DNA of 64,000 nucleotides from Orthonyx spaldingii. Taxonomy: Eukaryota > Chordata > Aves > Passeriformes > Orthonychidae. The DNA is taken from positions 62,428-126,427 of the forward strand of contig VZTJ01000078.1 in the NCBI GenBank assembly GCA_013397795.1, read 5' to 3'. This document shows positions 1-12,391 of this stretch, one piece after another; positions within the stretch are counted from its first letter, which is position 1, and each line of letters starts with the position of its first letter. The position numbers and the translations under genes were made by a program. The notes under the pieces were generated by a model. The model was given only the letters and a program-made list of their open reading frames with translations, had not been told where the DNA came from and made no database searches.

Positions 1-3000
1 ACAAGCATTTTTGCCAGGCTGCTCGCAGTACCTCTGTGGGTAGAAAAGAAGCTGCTGAAAGCTGGGTGTGGTTCCCAAGGCTGCGGAAAGACCTTGCCGG
101 CCCAGGGAGAGGGAGGGACATCATCAGTACTAAAGTCAAGGACCACAAGATGGTGCTGCAGGAAAACATTTTTCCCTCCAAGGTTTTGGGTTCTGGAGAA
201 CTTTATTGATTTCTGCCTTTTACTATGTGGTTCATCAAGTCACAAAAAGGCAGATGGTGTACAATAGAGCAATGGTCACTCAGTAAAAAAGACAACATAA
301 TACAGCATATGATGACAAGGCTTTAGAAGACTTACAAGATATACAAACCATTGCTTGTGGCTTTAGCTCTGCTCTCTCTCCTATTGAACTGATAGAGGGT
401 GAAACAAAAGAGCTCTCAGTGGAACATCCCTCTTTATCTTCACAAAGATTAAATAAATACAAGGCTAAACAACTTGGCCCAATGCTCAATAGCTGTGGAT
501 GCTGCTGCCCTGGAGATGGGAGCTATGATAGGGCTTCAACAGCAGGACAGCTCTTTCATCACCGCACACGGAGCCTGCACCATGTCTAATGGCAAAGGAT
601 TTGGCTTTCTGTTCCCTCTGAAACCTGACCCACACCTTTAGCCACATTCCCTGAAATGAAAAGTTGCAATATGTTTTTGAAAGCTTTAAAGCAATATGAA
701 ATGACTGCATTACACTGTGGGTGATTGTGGCAATATCTGGTATTTCTCTCTTCTGACCTTTAGAAAGCTTTCAAAGTTATGAGAATTGAACTTAAAAAAT
801 AAATACAATGGAATGAGAGAATAGATTTGAACTGTAAAGCTCAAAAATCCAAGGCCAAATACAGAATTGTATTTAAGCAAAATCTCTGAGACTGGGGAAC
901 ATGTATTTTTGAAGGCTTAAAGTTCAGTTCTGAGGCCTATTTTACCCGGCTGAGATCCATGCAATGCCAGGTAGTGGAGATACAGGAGAAGAATGTACTT
1001 CATTACCCAACAAATATTTTCCCTGCTTGTTTCCCTGTAAGGGATGTAATTTTTAAATATTATGGTTGCTATGATCTTGCTGACCTAGCCTTGGATGCAC
1101 AGCTAAAACGAAGTGTAAACGTCTCCCTGGAAAAGGTGTTTTATGTTTTCCTGTAAGGTCCCAGTAGAGCAACTGGTTCTGTCTAACTCAATTTTGTTTC
1201 TGATGTTTGTGCCCCAAAACTTTTTTGTTCAAACAAAACACTGGGAAAAAGATGGTTTCTGTCAGATGAAAGGGGAAAGCTGGTCACAGCTGTACTCCTT
1301 TAACCTTCTAAGTTTCACTGTACTGCTTCCAAGTCTCTTCACAAAGGGCATGCTTCTTCCTGCACTGCTTCCCCACAGAATTCACTGTCCTGCGTGCATG
1401 TCCCATCCACTTGGATAAGTCTCTGGGCACATGTGTGTGTTTTGTTCTGTGTCCAGGTAAGTGCACTAGAGCTTCACTCAGCAGCAGCTGTTTCTCTGTA
1501 GGATCAACCACCTCCTCTGTCCTGGTGGCTCTGAAGGATTGGCTGCGCCAGCCGACATTCAGGCAGCGTGGGAAGGAGGATGGCAATTCTCCAAGGAGCT
1601 CCCTCTACAAGGCAGTGTGGCTACAGATGCTCTGGTCCTGCTGCATCCTTCTCCCTGCTTTTCAAGGGGGTGATTTTTCAGCCTGTTAGGCTGCAGCTGT
1701 TCAATATTCCAAATAGTTTGGATCATCAGCTGAGTCAAAACTAAATGATTAAAACAACTTTGCTTTAGAAAAGAAATCTTCTGATGCATGTGCTGGGCCT
1801 GCCATTTAGCACTGCACTCCTGCACAGGCTTCTCTTAAGGGTGACTGTCCAAGCTTTAAACATTTTCATATTCAAGGTAATTGATACAGCACTAACAAAG
1901 ATGTGTATGGCAAATGTGGGATGGAAAAACTAAGCCAACAGAAAGGACAGAACCTGTGCTTAGGACTTAGGGCACAGATGGGAGACCCAGGGAGATAATG
2001 CACAGGTATAAAATGCTCTTGCATACATTTCCTTATGGGAAAGCCCTGCTTCAGTTAAATGCCCCAGGTAGGCAGCAGCATTGCCAAAAGCAATTTCTTC
2101 AATTAAACATGGCCTTATGAACTGCAATAGATCATTGTGGTTGGCTTTGTGATGTGTCTTTTTCCATCATCTTCAGGAAAGGACAGGGAAAACTTCATTC
2201 CCGTTCCTAACATTGGGTGCATTGACAGCTGGCATTCCAACTTATATTTCTCAGATACCAAAGTGATAGCCCTAAATAATGACAGAGCTCTGTTTGAAGA
2301 AAGGAGCTCTTATGGTCTCTATGAAAAACTATCAGAAGCAAGGAAACTCGAGAGCCTGGGGAAAAACAGTGATTGGGGTGCTCTTGACCCATTGTTTTGA
2401 TGTCACAGTAGGTGACCCAGCTCAAGCTTTTGAATAGTGAATTATCATGGCATATTACTGTTATGGTGATTCTCATTCAGAACAGTCCTAGAATGCTACA
2501 ACATGAGCATGTTGAAACCATTACAAATCTGGAGTTGGGGCACATCAGCTAAAGACTAGGCTGTGCAAGCTGGAAAGGAAGAGAAGGAAAAAATGGCATT
2601 GTGAAAAATACCATGGAACATTTCACCAGAATGCAACAGAATTTTATTCATATTTTCCTTTTCCAATTTATTTTTGTTATAAATGAACACAATAAAGGTC
2701 TGTCACAGCAACTGCTACAAGCATTTATCTTTTTTTTTTTTATCTATAAGCTTAATTGGTTATTCGTTTTGGTTTGGGTTTTTTTTTTTAAACATTACTA
2801 CAATTAATCATAACTCATCAACACAGCTAGCTAGAAAACAAAAGGTTAACAGCAAATTCTGTTTTACTGGTTAAAGATGCTGCTATAGCAGCATTTGCTC
2901 AAATGGTTGTTTTACACATGCAGTGGCATCATCCAGTTTAAATCCTGCTGTGTTTCTTTGCCAACAACTGCTAGTGAACATTTGCCCACCTTCCCTGCTG

Positions 3001-4869
3001 CTGAGTAGTATCAGGATTAGATGCAGGGAGGCGAACAGGCTTACAACTTCATCTGTTGGCACCACAGGAATGCAGGAGCAGAACAGCATGGCAATAGGGA
3101 AAACTTTCAAAATCATCAATTTTAAGGTCTTGCCTCAAAATGACTATTTCCTGGCTGGGGGTGGAGGGGGGAGTGGTGGGCGTCAGGATAGCTTTCCCCA
3201 AATGTGCAAGGGAAAAAAAAAAGGAAAAAGCAGCAAAAATAAAATCTTTCTCAGATAAAGACGTGATGGGCATTTATTTATTATCCAACCTGCCAGGCAG
3301 GTGAATGCCTCCAAAACTGTATTGGGAAGTAGATTTTGACATGGGAGGAGGATGGCCTGCCAAGAAAATACTGAACTTATCCTGCTCTGTTGGGAATAAA
3401 AATTTAGGGAGCTTTAGTACATCTTGGACTTTTTGAAGATGATGGATAGCTTGCAGCAACAGGCATTTTCCTCCCCTTACCAAAGGATGCCACTTTTCCC
3501 TCAGTACTTAGCAAAAGTCTCTTTGAATGACATGATTATAGAGAATCACATTCTGAGCAGAGACTGGTAGAGACAGACAGCTGGGTTTTCTGAGCATTTA
3601 TATTGGCCTTTGCCTGTGCTTAAAAACAGTTGAACCCCTACATTTCTTATCTCTAAGGCTGGGTGCCTCTCTGACCTTCTCAACCACTTGTCTGTGCTTA
3701 TGGGCAGCGCTGGAATGCAATGTGCCAAATGGCCCAAAGACAGAAAAAGGTGGCATTGTTCTTTCCTGTGAATTCCTCTGCTGGAAGCTCTCACTGTGCT
3801 GGTTAGGTCCAAACGTGTTGCTGCACTGGAGGAGCTGGGCTGCTCCCCCTTTGCCAGCAGAGCTTTCCCAGCTGGCTGGCAGCAGGGAGTTGAGCCGGGA
3901 AGTGGGGTAGCAAGCAGATGTTGCTTTTTAACAATAAGCATAGCTTTAATGGTTCCTCTTAGGTTTTTAAAGTAGCAGAGTACTGAGTTAAACAAAGAAA
4001 TAATCTGTCTCACATCCTCTCTTTTCTTGTTGTTTGTCCTCTGTAAACACATGGCAGGCATCTCTGTTATTAACTCTGAGTTTGAGTCCCCTGTGATTTG
4101 TCTGATGGTAGTGATACCTGTTCTTTATAGTATTTCACCTCCCCTGCTCAATGCTGAACTATGGCACCAAACAATCAGCTTAAGTTGTCCATTAGCAACT
4201 ACAAAGTAATTAGGATTTTTTTTTTCAGATTAAAATAGATTGTGACAAACTAGGCTGAAAGCTCCAAAGCAGTTGTTATGGTCTGAAGTAACAGTGGTGT
4301 GCATTAAAGTGCTCTTGACTACATCTTTATGCAATAGACCTAATAGCTCTAAATTAGGTGTTACGATCTATCAGTTAAGTAATATATACTGTTACGAGTG
4401 CCAGGATAAACCCTAAGGAATTATTGTTACCTACTGCAGCAATTTTCATATTCCTGTACTTCAACAAACTCTTTTCTTAGAATAATTGCTTTTCTATTTG
4501 CTTGATGCCATTAATAAGAAGCATACAACCCATACTGAATGACATGCTTTGAGTTAGTAAAGCCTGCAGAAAATACTATGGTAGGTTTAAAACATCATCT
4601 CTAGACAGGTTAGAGTTCCTACAGCATGAATCTCACATTTATGCAATTGTTTGGAACAGCAGCAAGAGGCATTAACAAGTAACTGAATTTTCCTTGTTTT
4701 GTGGTTGTATCTTTACCATCCAGAGAACTGTTCACTTTACTCTGATCTCCTCATGGGCTGATGTTCAGGGCAGGATGTTCAGGTCCTAGCACAAATATTG
4801 TGAGCAGTGCAGCTACCCTGACCCTTACCTGCCCCAGGTGTTTTGCTGTTTCAGCACTACTTCTAGTTT
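1..4869. other. Unique noncoding DNA, no gene seen
   Basis: I see no coding exon, RNA gene or recognisable transposon in this stretch. The longest open frame is 171 codons on the minus strand (3546-4061). It has no domain, no signal peptide and an ordinary noncoding composition, so I treat it as chance. A G-rich patch at 3157-3180 has G runs of 5, 6 and 3, which might form a two-tier quadruplex. Short T tracts sit near 2731 and 2780. The sequence would fit an intron or an intergenic region. Confidence 0.6.
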
Positions 4870-4897
4870 TCAAGCTTGCAGGTGCTACCTGCAAGAC

Positions 4898-5174
4898 CAG
4901 TCCTTTGGGTTTCCAAACTTTTTGATCATGTGCTCCTATCAAGAAAATGTTTTTGAGCATGTACCTGCGCTACCATACCTTATAAATTATAAATGTATTA
5001 CATGCCTTATAAAACACACAAACAAAATTTAAAAAGCATGAAATAAAAATGGAATAAATACTGGGGGGTTATTTTCTTTTCATTTTAGTGGTGTAAAAAC
5101 CATTTTCGTCCTTCCAGCAAATTGTCTTGCGTACCCCCTTGAGAGCATGCACCCCTCTTGGGAGACCATTACAG
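4898..5174. mobile_element. Probable ancient hAT-type DNA transposon remnant
   Basis: The left edge reads CAG..., then GGTTTCCAAACTTTTTGA at about 4909-4926. The right edge, read on the minus strand, gives TAATGGTCTCCCAAG followed by a GGGGGTACGC motif. Terminal sequences of the form CAGTGGTTCCCAAACTTTTT, with nearby runs such as GCGTACCCC, are typical of old vertebrate hAT (Charlie/Tip100-like) elements, and both ends here look like decayed versions of that terminus facing each other about 275 bp apart. There is no transposase, so this would be a short non-autonomous copy. I could not identify a clean 8-bp target-site duplication. The call rests on pattern memory of the family and could be wrong. 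Confidence 0.4.
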
Positions 5175-5184
5175 GTCTCCCAAG
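5157..5184. repeat. Perfect 11-bp inverted repeat (hairpin)
   Basis: Arm 1, CTTGGGAGACC (5157-5167), and arm 2, GGTCTCCCAAG (5174-5184), are perfect reverse complements separated by the 6-base loop ATTACA. Arm 1 coincides with the presumed right terminus of the hAT-like remnant. The hairpin may therefore come from an inverted copy of that terminus and not be a functional RNA structure. Confidence 0.85.
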
Positions 5185-6090
5185 GACAAGGGCAGACCTC
5201 ACTTTCCATTATTTAAATATAGTCTTCTGTGCTGGAATTTTCTCTCAATTTTCAGTTCTCCCCACATAGACATCCCAGGCATATACGAAACAATGACCAA
5301 TGAGACAAGTAAATGACGTTTTCTCCCCCATTCACTCTTCACCTTGTTATTAAGCCTGTTACAGATATAGCAACTTAATGACTACTATGAACAAGATGAG
5401 TAGATCATAATTATTCTTAGTACATCACGTAGTCAGACTGCTTTAGTAAGCCCCTGTAATATGTAGTGAAATTTGGGATTACTCATCATTACAGGTAGGG
5501 AAGGTGTTATCTAGTCCTGCCCTGAAGTTCCATTTGCAATCGGCTGCAGAGTCTCATAATTTGCTTCCCTGCTTCTTTATTTTAGGGAAAATTTGCTCAT
5601 GCTTCCCATTAATGGGAATGGCACGTGCCTGAGCCAGGTCTTGTGCTGGCTTGCATCAACCATCCCTCCACCAGTGCCTTTCACATCCACACCTGGCTGG
5701 TGATTGTCTTCCAGGGTGTGACCCAGATCATGACTCAACATTGGCCTCCTCCTAGCTGTCACCTTCCTGGGCTCAGTGACTGCAGGGCAATGAAAGTACT
5801 CAGGCCAGTGCTTTCTGTCACAGGCTAAAGTGAAGGGAGGGAGACCTTTCTTAACAGACAAGGCTCCTGAAGGGTCAAAGCTGCTTAGACCTGTTTTACT
5901 CCTATTTAGTGTTGTTGAGCAAGGAAATAGTTCTGTCAGTCTGCTTGAGTTTAGCCTCAGAGGAAAGAGTAATTATTTTTTTATTCATTCAAACAACCAG
6001 CTGAAAAAGGTTTCAGATCCTTTCAGATTTGACTGTCTCCTTACAAATGCTATGCACCTGTTGACAGCAGTGTAGGCAAAACCTACTATT
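5185..6090. other. Unique noncoding DNA
   Basis: No gene, RNA or repeat is recognised. Open frames are all under 100 codons and overlap on both strands. The segment around 5494-5530 (a short AGGTAGGGAAGG-type stretch followed by ATCTAGTCCTGCC) faintly recalls a decayed minus-strand CR1 end, but the match is too short to annotate. Confidence 0.5.
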
Positions 6091-6099
6091 AGTAGATTT

Positions 6100-6655
6100 C
6101 TCTGGGTTTGTGATGGGCTCCTCCTTTTCTCTGAGGGTTTGTTATATAAAAGTATTCTTGGAAGAAGAGGTTTTAAGAAATAGTTTGGAGAAGGGGATTG
6201 AGATTGCTGCCTGGAAGATGTTTGCCAGCAACCATTTACTGACTGATCCAGGTGAAGATGATAAAGCTGATTATTAGGCCACTGCACCTGGGTGAACAGA
6301 AGGCAAAGAACAAGGTAGGAGAGCAGAAACAGCATGGGTTGTGTAGGGAGGGTAAGGTGACACAAATAATAAAAGGTGGTGGTATGGAGGAATACATTTA
6401 GTGTGGGTAGCTTGGGATGAGCTGCTCCTGTGTTATTGTACTGTGAATAAATTGCTATATGGAGAGAGACATCTGAGACTCTGCTATGGGAACCCTGGGG
6501 TCGAGCTGGTGAGGAAACCTGGTCTGACTGTGAGTGTGGGGGAGTCAAGAGGGACCCTGTTGGGTCACTGGAGCTGCCACTGGGAAGGGGTTGTGGTCCC
6601 AGCGGGGAGAATAGAGCTGGTTCTGTTGCACTATGATTAGACTGGGGAGAGGAGG
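6100..6655 (+). mobile_element. Possible LTR-like segment (uncertain)
   Basis: The block has an LTR-like order of signals. A TATA-like AATAATAAAAGG lies at 6365-6376, and an AATAAA polyadenylation signal follows about 75 bp later at 6446-6451. A G-rich downstream stretch could be U5 and leader. The base composition differs from the flanks, with a G-rich plus strand to about 6655. The 187-codon minus-strand frame (5985-6548) is an open frame through this block with no recognisable domain. I found no convincing TG...CA boundaries, no target-site duplication and no clear primer-binding site, so ordinary unique DNA remains a real alternative. Confidence 0.25.
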
Positions 6656-9600
6656 AGAGTAAACTGAATGAGCTTATTTATATTGCTTGGCTTAGCCATG
6701 CACTTCCCTCTGATGGCTTTATTCCTTGTGGTGTAGCTTGGTGCCTGCTTTATCTTCACAGAGAGGAAAGGGCAGCTTGATTAGTGCCAACTGGTTTGTG
6801 TGGCCTCCTAGACAGAGTAAGTAACAGAGGGAAGGAAATTAACCCTTGGTGGGAAGAGTGAGACAATCCCGCCTTGGTGGAGGATGTGTCCAGGGAAGAG
6901 GGATGCCTGGACAACAGAAGGTGGGCTGTTGTTGGATTGGCTCTTGTGCAGGGGAGATCTCTTGGCTTGTTTGTGTGGAAAGGTGGAGCATTCAGTCTTT
7001 CTTACAGAGAGCTCACTCATGGTTAAAAAGAGAGTGTTGGTTGTATATCTAGAGAGCACTGAGCAGATTTGAGGGGCTTGGAATCCTGCTGTTGGTTCCC
7101 TTGTATCAGTTAGTGAGCTCTGTGATGGAACACTGAACAGTTTGTGACTACAGCAAACAAGGACTGGGAAAGTCAGCTGTTCTCATCTGATCCAGGGTTT
7201 CTTACAATTTCTCTAAATGGCTTTCCAAGACATCTGGTACTTTGTCAATTGGGACTTGGTACTAAAATCTGTTAAGGGGACATTGGAGAAGGTATGAGAT
7301 GAGACAAAGTAGTATTTGTATTTCTACCATAATCCAAGAAAAAAATAATACTCGGTAGATAAAGGTTTGTGAAAATCTGTGTGTGCTGTTAGTCATTGCC
7401 ATCAGCCCCTTTGTTTAAAATGATGGGGTCTGTGCTCTGAGATCACAAGGGTCTGTTCAAACAACTTGACCAGTATCATCCTGAAGTATTAAATTCTGCA
7501 ACAACATATGTCCTTCATCTAACTGGGAGATGGGCTTGTAAAGATTATATTTACATATGATTCCACAGGGGAAAAAAAATGTAGACCATCAAAGCTGCTG
7601 CAATTAGGGTTTGGCTCTCAATCCAAAGTATTTATGAATTGACACTGATGTTGTAACTCTAATGAAACATTCATTCACAAGTCTGATTGCTAAAAAAAAA
7701 TGTCATTTTACAGATGAGATAAGTTATGAAGGAATCAAATTTCATATAAGAAACTCTGGAAAACAAGACCACAAATGACAAAACATAGTATTTAGAGCCC
7801 AGATGGCTGCATAAAATAAATAGCCATTTCCCTGGTGGAAGCATAGGCAATTTGGCTGTGTGAAGCTACAATTCCAGCAGAGATCCTTGAAACAGATGTT
7901 AATATTGCTTGTGCATGGAAACTTTGCTAAAATGCAAGATGTTCAGGTAACATGAATGTAATAACTGATGACCTCAGATTTCTTTGTCTGTAGGAAATAT
8001 GCACTTAAAACCATAAAGTGGCAATTGTAGAGCCTGGAATGTAAATATCTGTTTACATGTTACAATGAGCTTATATATGTGGCTACCTAAGAGGTTTGAG
8101 ACATTTGGTAATTTTCCTTTTGCTGCTGTAACTAGTATCCCAGTGAAATATTCTCAACCAAGAAGAAAAATTCAAGCTGAACATGAATATAGATGGACAG
8201 GCATAGGTGTATAGGACAGGCATAGGTGTATATAAGCATAGATAAAGGTGTAATGCCTTTACCTGTCTAGAGAAGAAACAGGAATTTAAACACCTTCTTC
8301 ATGTCAGATTAACGTTAAAATTGCCCTGTGTTAATGTGTTGTCTTCATCAAGTGTGTGTTATCGTTTGCGATGTACCTGGTCAGGCTAAGTAAGCCCCTA
8401 ATTTTAGTAGAAGCCAGCCCTACTGATCTCCTCCTCTGGTGGTTACATCCTTGACTGAAACTTAGCCTGAGAAATGTGACTGATGCAATACATACTCTGG
8501 AAGCAATTCTCAGAGTTGCTCAGTGGAATGCATTTTCTCCATAGAGTAAGAAAGAAAAGTGACAAAAACGAAATTATTTTGGAAAAGTTATGGTTCCAGT
8601 TCTTCTTCAAAAGCTCTCAAGGTGTCCATTTAGTTAGTGTGGTACAACAGTCCCCTGACTGGCAGAAGCAGGGCACGTCCCTTATGGCTTGCACTTGTGT
8701 AACACTCTGCTGGTTGTTCCAGTGGAATTCTGTTCCATGAGCACCCTAAATGTAGGACTTTTGCAATGATTTAGTGTGTCCCTGAGTGGCTAAAGGGAGT
8801 GCTGTTATTAGCTCTGGTGCACACAAGATCAGGCAGCAAGGGCCTTGTTTTGAAGCAGTAAAGAGCTGCAGAGGTTACAACACCCACTGAACAAGCAAAG
8901 ACTACATCAATGCTGCTGGGACTAAGGAAGAGATCGACATTTACTCCATGAATTCTGGGTGAGCTGTCCAGAGATCAGTGGGTAGTGGTGAAGTCTGAGA
9001 ACAGCTGTTTCTCCTGTTCCCCTGTTAGATCCAGAAGCAGAGGTTCTGAGCAGAGGGCTTTGTATGACAGCCAGTGGGCAGAGCATGTACCTAGACTATG
9101 AGAGATCAGCTCTTGCTCAGCCTGTGGTGATTCACACCCCACCAGGGTATTGCAAACCATGGGTGTTCTAGGGAAATCTGTCATTTGCACAGCTGTGCTC
9201 AGAATCCAGCGAGGAAATACCGGAATTCATTACAGTAGGGTCAGGATTAGAGGTCGTGTCGTTAAAATACGGCCTATAATGAGAGTGAGTCAGTAAGAAT
9301 TTCGTGTTCTTGGATGTGAGGGAGCACTGTTTGCACAGGAAGCCGTGGTATCCATGTCAGTGCTTCAGTGTGCTCATTGTCATGATGTCTGAGCTTTCTG
9401 GTAACCTCCCAAGGTCTGGGCTGATCTCAAGGTCCCTGAAGTAAAACAAATGCAAAGCATATAGCAGCTCTCTGGGTAAGGCAAGAAATGTCCCTCTCTT
9501 CTCAAAAAGAATAATATGAAATTCTAGATCCAAATTTTGATTCTCCTATACTGGAACAATTTCAGTAGAAGACAGTTTTGTCCTTCCTATGTGGTTCAGA

Positions 9601-12335
9601 GCAACAGATTTGTTCCTCGGGTGTTTACTGACTTGAAGATACCCCAGTAGTCTCCCACATCAGACTTAAATTAGAAAAAGGAAAAAGAGAAAATACCCTA
9701 TAACAATGAAGGGTGAAAGGACCTTGATACTTGAAGAGAGATGAACAGGATATGTAAGCCATTGCAAGGGATTTGACAGCATGTGGCAGAGAGCTACTGT
9801 TTGCTGGATGGCATTGGAACTGCTCAGGTTGAAACCATGTCCTCAATTGTTTGTGTTGAGCAGCCTCTCCCCTGAACAGGCAGTAGACATATGCTCTCTT
9901 GATAAAGGGGGCTCTGGAACCTCCCCCCAGCCTTACAGCCTGGTTCTGAGACATCTCATTGTACAGCTCAGTGGCACAAGTGGGATCTGAAAGAATACCA
10001 CTTATTGCAGCAGTCAAAAACCTTTGTCTTCCAAGGATTGGAGTCTCTTGGTTAGAGCGGGGAAAAGGGGATAGAGCAATGTAATTCAGAATCCTAAATC
10101 ATTCACTTGGCTGCTCTCCTTCTGAGTAGCTCCATCTCTGCTACAATTTCCCTGTATGTAATAACAGACATATGCCTGTGCAGAAACTGGTATCTTCAGC
10201 TAAAATCTAGTATAAAATATACATTTTCTAAGAAAGCATCAGAAATCTTTCCAAAAAGATATAGCTTTACTTTATGCTAAATTGCAGTGCCTCTACTGTC
10301 ATGTGATACTGCTTCTGCACCACACCTAAGTTAGCTGAGTCAACAAGCTAAACACTGCACATCTGAGTATTAATTTCAGCAATTTTGACACCTCTACATC
10401 ATAGTGTTACACTCCTTAGCTCAGCTGTCAGCATGCAGTGAATGTGGCAGTACTGTCAGCTCACACAGAACAGGGCTTAGTATCACAAGGAGAGTGTTTG
10501 GTACACTCAGAGAAATTTCATTTTCACATGCTTTCTACATTTACAATAACAGTGGGCTGGGTTTGCCACTCTTCTAAGTTAATATCTAGCACTGATACTG
10601 TGTTAAACAAATGTGTGTTTGCTCATTCTTCCTCTCTAAAGAATCCCTTTGTTTGATACAGAACCAAAAAAGTCATTCCTTCGGTTTCAGAGGAATCATG
10701 GGTCTACTGATAACTCTTTCAACCGGGACACCTGTTAGTCTGAGCAATGAGACAATAAGATCAGACCCAAATTGCTTTATTCAGTGAAGATAAGTAGATA
10801 AAATAACAGAAAATAAAGTCACAGTAAATTCTTGCCCTGTTCACAGCTGTTTAGTGGAATTGCCTCTCGTGAAAGCCACAGCTGCTCCGGGGGGCTCTGG
10901 AGCTGCAGCAAGGCTTGTCCTACGCATCCAGGGCTAACTTCAAAAGTGACCTTAATTAGAACATGCACCTAGCACTAGGCCAGGCTACTGAGCATTGACC
11001 AAACCACCCTGGTTCCCTTTGGCTGGAAGCTCAGCTGAGGGCTTGGGGTGCAAAGGGCTGTTTGCTGGCGATTGCTGTTTCTCAGGCTGTAGAAGACCTT
11101 GTGCGATTTTCTGTATTCTACCCCTTAGGAACAGCAGGACATTTCCCTGCCAGCAGTGAGCGTGTGTCCTTACAGTTTGGTAGAGCTTTACAGAGCAGAC
11201 TGTTGGCTTGGTGCACGAGTGCTGTTGGCATCTTGTGTCTGCAGTAATGGGCCCACATCTTCGCAGGTTCAGTCAGTCGTGTTAGACATGGATCCAGTTC
11301 TCCAATTTGTAAGCATGGTCAGGAGTTAAATGGGCTTTTTTATCCCCTGTACTCACTTTGCTTTTATTCTGAGACTCCACATTCAGCTTATGCCACACAC
11401 AAAAGGACTCTGTACGCCATTTCCAGATGAGAATAATGAACCCCCTTATCTTGCAGGGAAATTGGGGAAATAAGTCAATTAGTGTGTTGGAAATGGTCTG
11501 ATACTGCACTGGCAAATACAGAAACAATGCTGGTTTAGAACTTGGACTAAATAATATGCAAAAAGTAAGGCTCTAGACCAGTAATGAACACTGACAGAAG
11601 GAGAAATTATTGAATCGTTGCTCATTTAGTGAATGTGATTCCTGCTGTGCACTGGATGAAATTGGCCCTGTGGGGAAAATAGAAAGACTAGGATAATTCT
11701 TACAAAAAGAGGAATGACTTATGGTTGCAGAGCAAAGCTTATATTTAGCATTTCCTCACTCCTGAGTGATAAGTGTGGCCATCCAAAAACATTCCTGGAA
11801 ATAGTGTTGGGTATTTGATTTGGGTGATTTTCCAACTTTTGAAGAGAATTGAATATAAAGCAATTCTGGTCTGAGACATTGTTATAATACCTGCTGGATG
11901 TGTAAGGTGCTTAAAAGTGCTGAAATGCCTAAATCCACAGAGATCTCCCACACTTCAGCTAAGGGAAGCTGCCCAGACGGTGTTCTATCACCCTCTGCAT
12001 GGGGAGATGTTAGGGGACATATGAGCTTTGTCATGAGCAAATGGAGCTTTTAACCTGGTGAACTCAGGAACCCATAGTGGACAGTCAGCAGAGTCCCCAT
12101 CCTGGTTTTTCTCACTTTTAGATTGGTGCAATCAAGGAATGAAGCTGAAAGACTTCATCCTTTGATGAATAAATTGGTTTGTGGAAAGCAGAATGGATTA
12201 TAACTTCTTAAATGACAATGGATTTTCATAGGGACAGCATGAAGTAGCCTTCTCTTAGATTTCAAACCTTTTCCAAAATTTGTTTTCTGAAATGGATTCA
12301 TTTGGAATTTTTTTTATGTTCAAGAAGCAATTACT

Positions 12336-12338
<3 letters not shown>
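6656..12338. other. Unique noncoding DNA
   Basis: Apart from the 19-bp tandem duplication at 8195-8232, I recognise nothing here. The longest frame is 130 codons on the minus strand (9625-10017), with no domain. Composition is AT-leaning and typical of avian intergenic or intronic sequence. No CR1 end or LTR was recognised in 5.7 kb. Confidence 0.55.
8195..8232. repeat. 19-bp perfect tandem duplication
   Basis: The unit GGACAGGCATAGGTGTATA is present twice, head to tail (8195-8213 and 8214-8232), with no mismatch. A looser related stretch (ATAAGCATAGATAAAGGTG) follows directly. Two identical copies indicate a recent slippage-type duplication that may vary in copy number between individuals. 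Confidence 0.95.

Positions 12339-12386
<48 letters not shown>
12339..12386. repeat. 48-nt poly(T) tract
   Basis: An uninterrupted run of 48 T residues, by far the longest homopolymer in the window apart from the artefact-like runs near 24.2 kb. On the minus strand it is a poly(A) tract. An AATAAA (plus-strand TTTATT, 12402-12407) lies 15 nt upstream of it, as at a polyadenylated RNA 3' end. The exact length is unreliable in a draft assembly. Confidence 0.9.

Positions 12387-12391
<5 letters not shown>

Noticed and set aside
3546..4061. 171-codon minus-strand open frame
   Set aside because: No domain or family resemblance. A frame of this length is expected by chance in 64 kb.
4875..4895. 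Perfect hairpin CTTGCAGGT-GCT-ACCTGCAAG, considered as a small RNA or paired E-box site
   Set aside because: One or two perfect 9-bp stems with short loops are expected by chance in 64 kb, and there is no extended miRNA-like stem.
5494..5560. Possible decayed minus-strand CR1 end (ATCTAGTCCTGCC)
   Set aside because: The match is limited to about 20 scattered bases and no terminal 8-bp units follow.
5985..6548. 187-codon minus-strand open frame
   Set aside because: No recognisable domain, no splice or start context, and low-complexity S/Q/L-rich content. It lies in a block that may be a decayed LTR.
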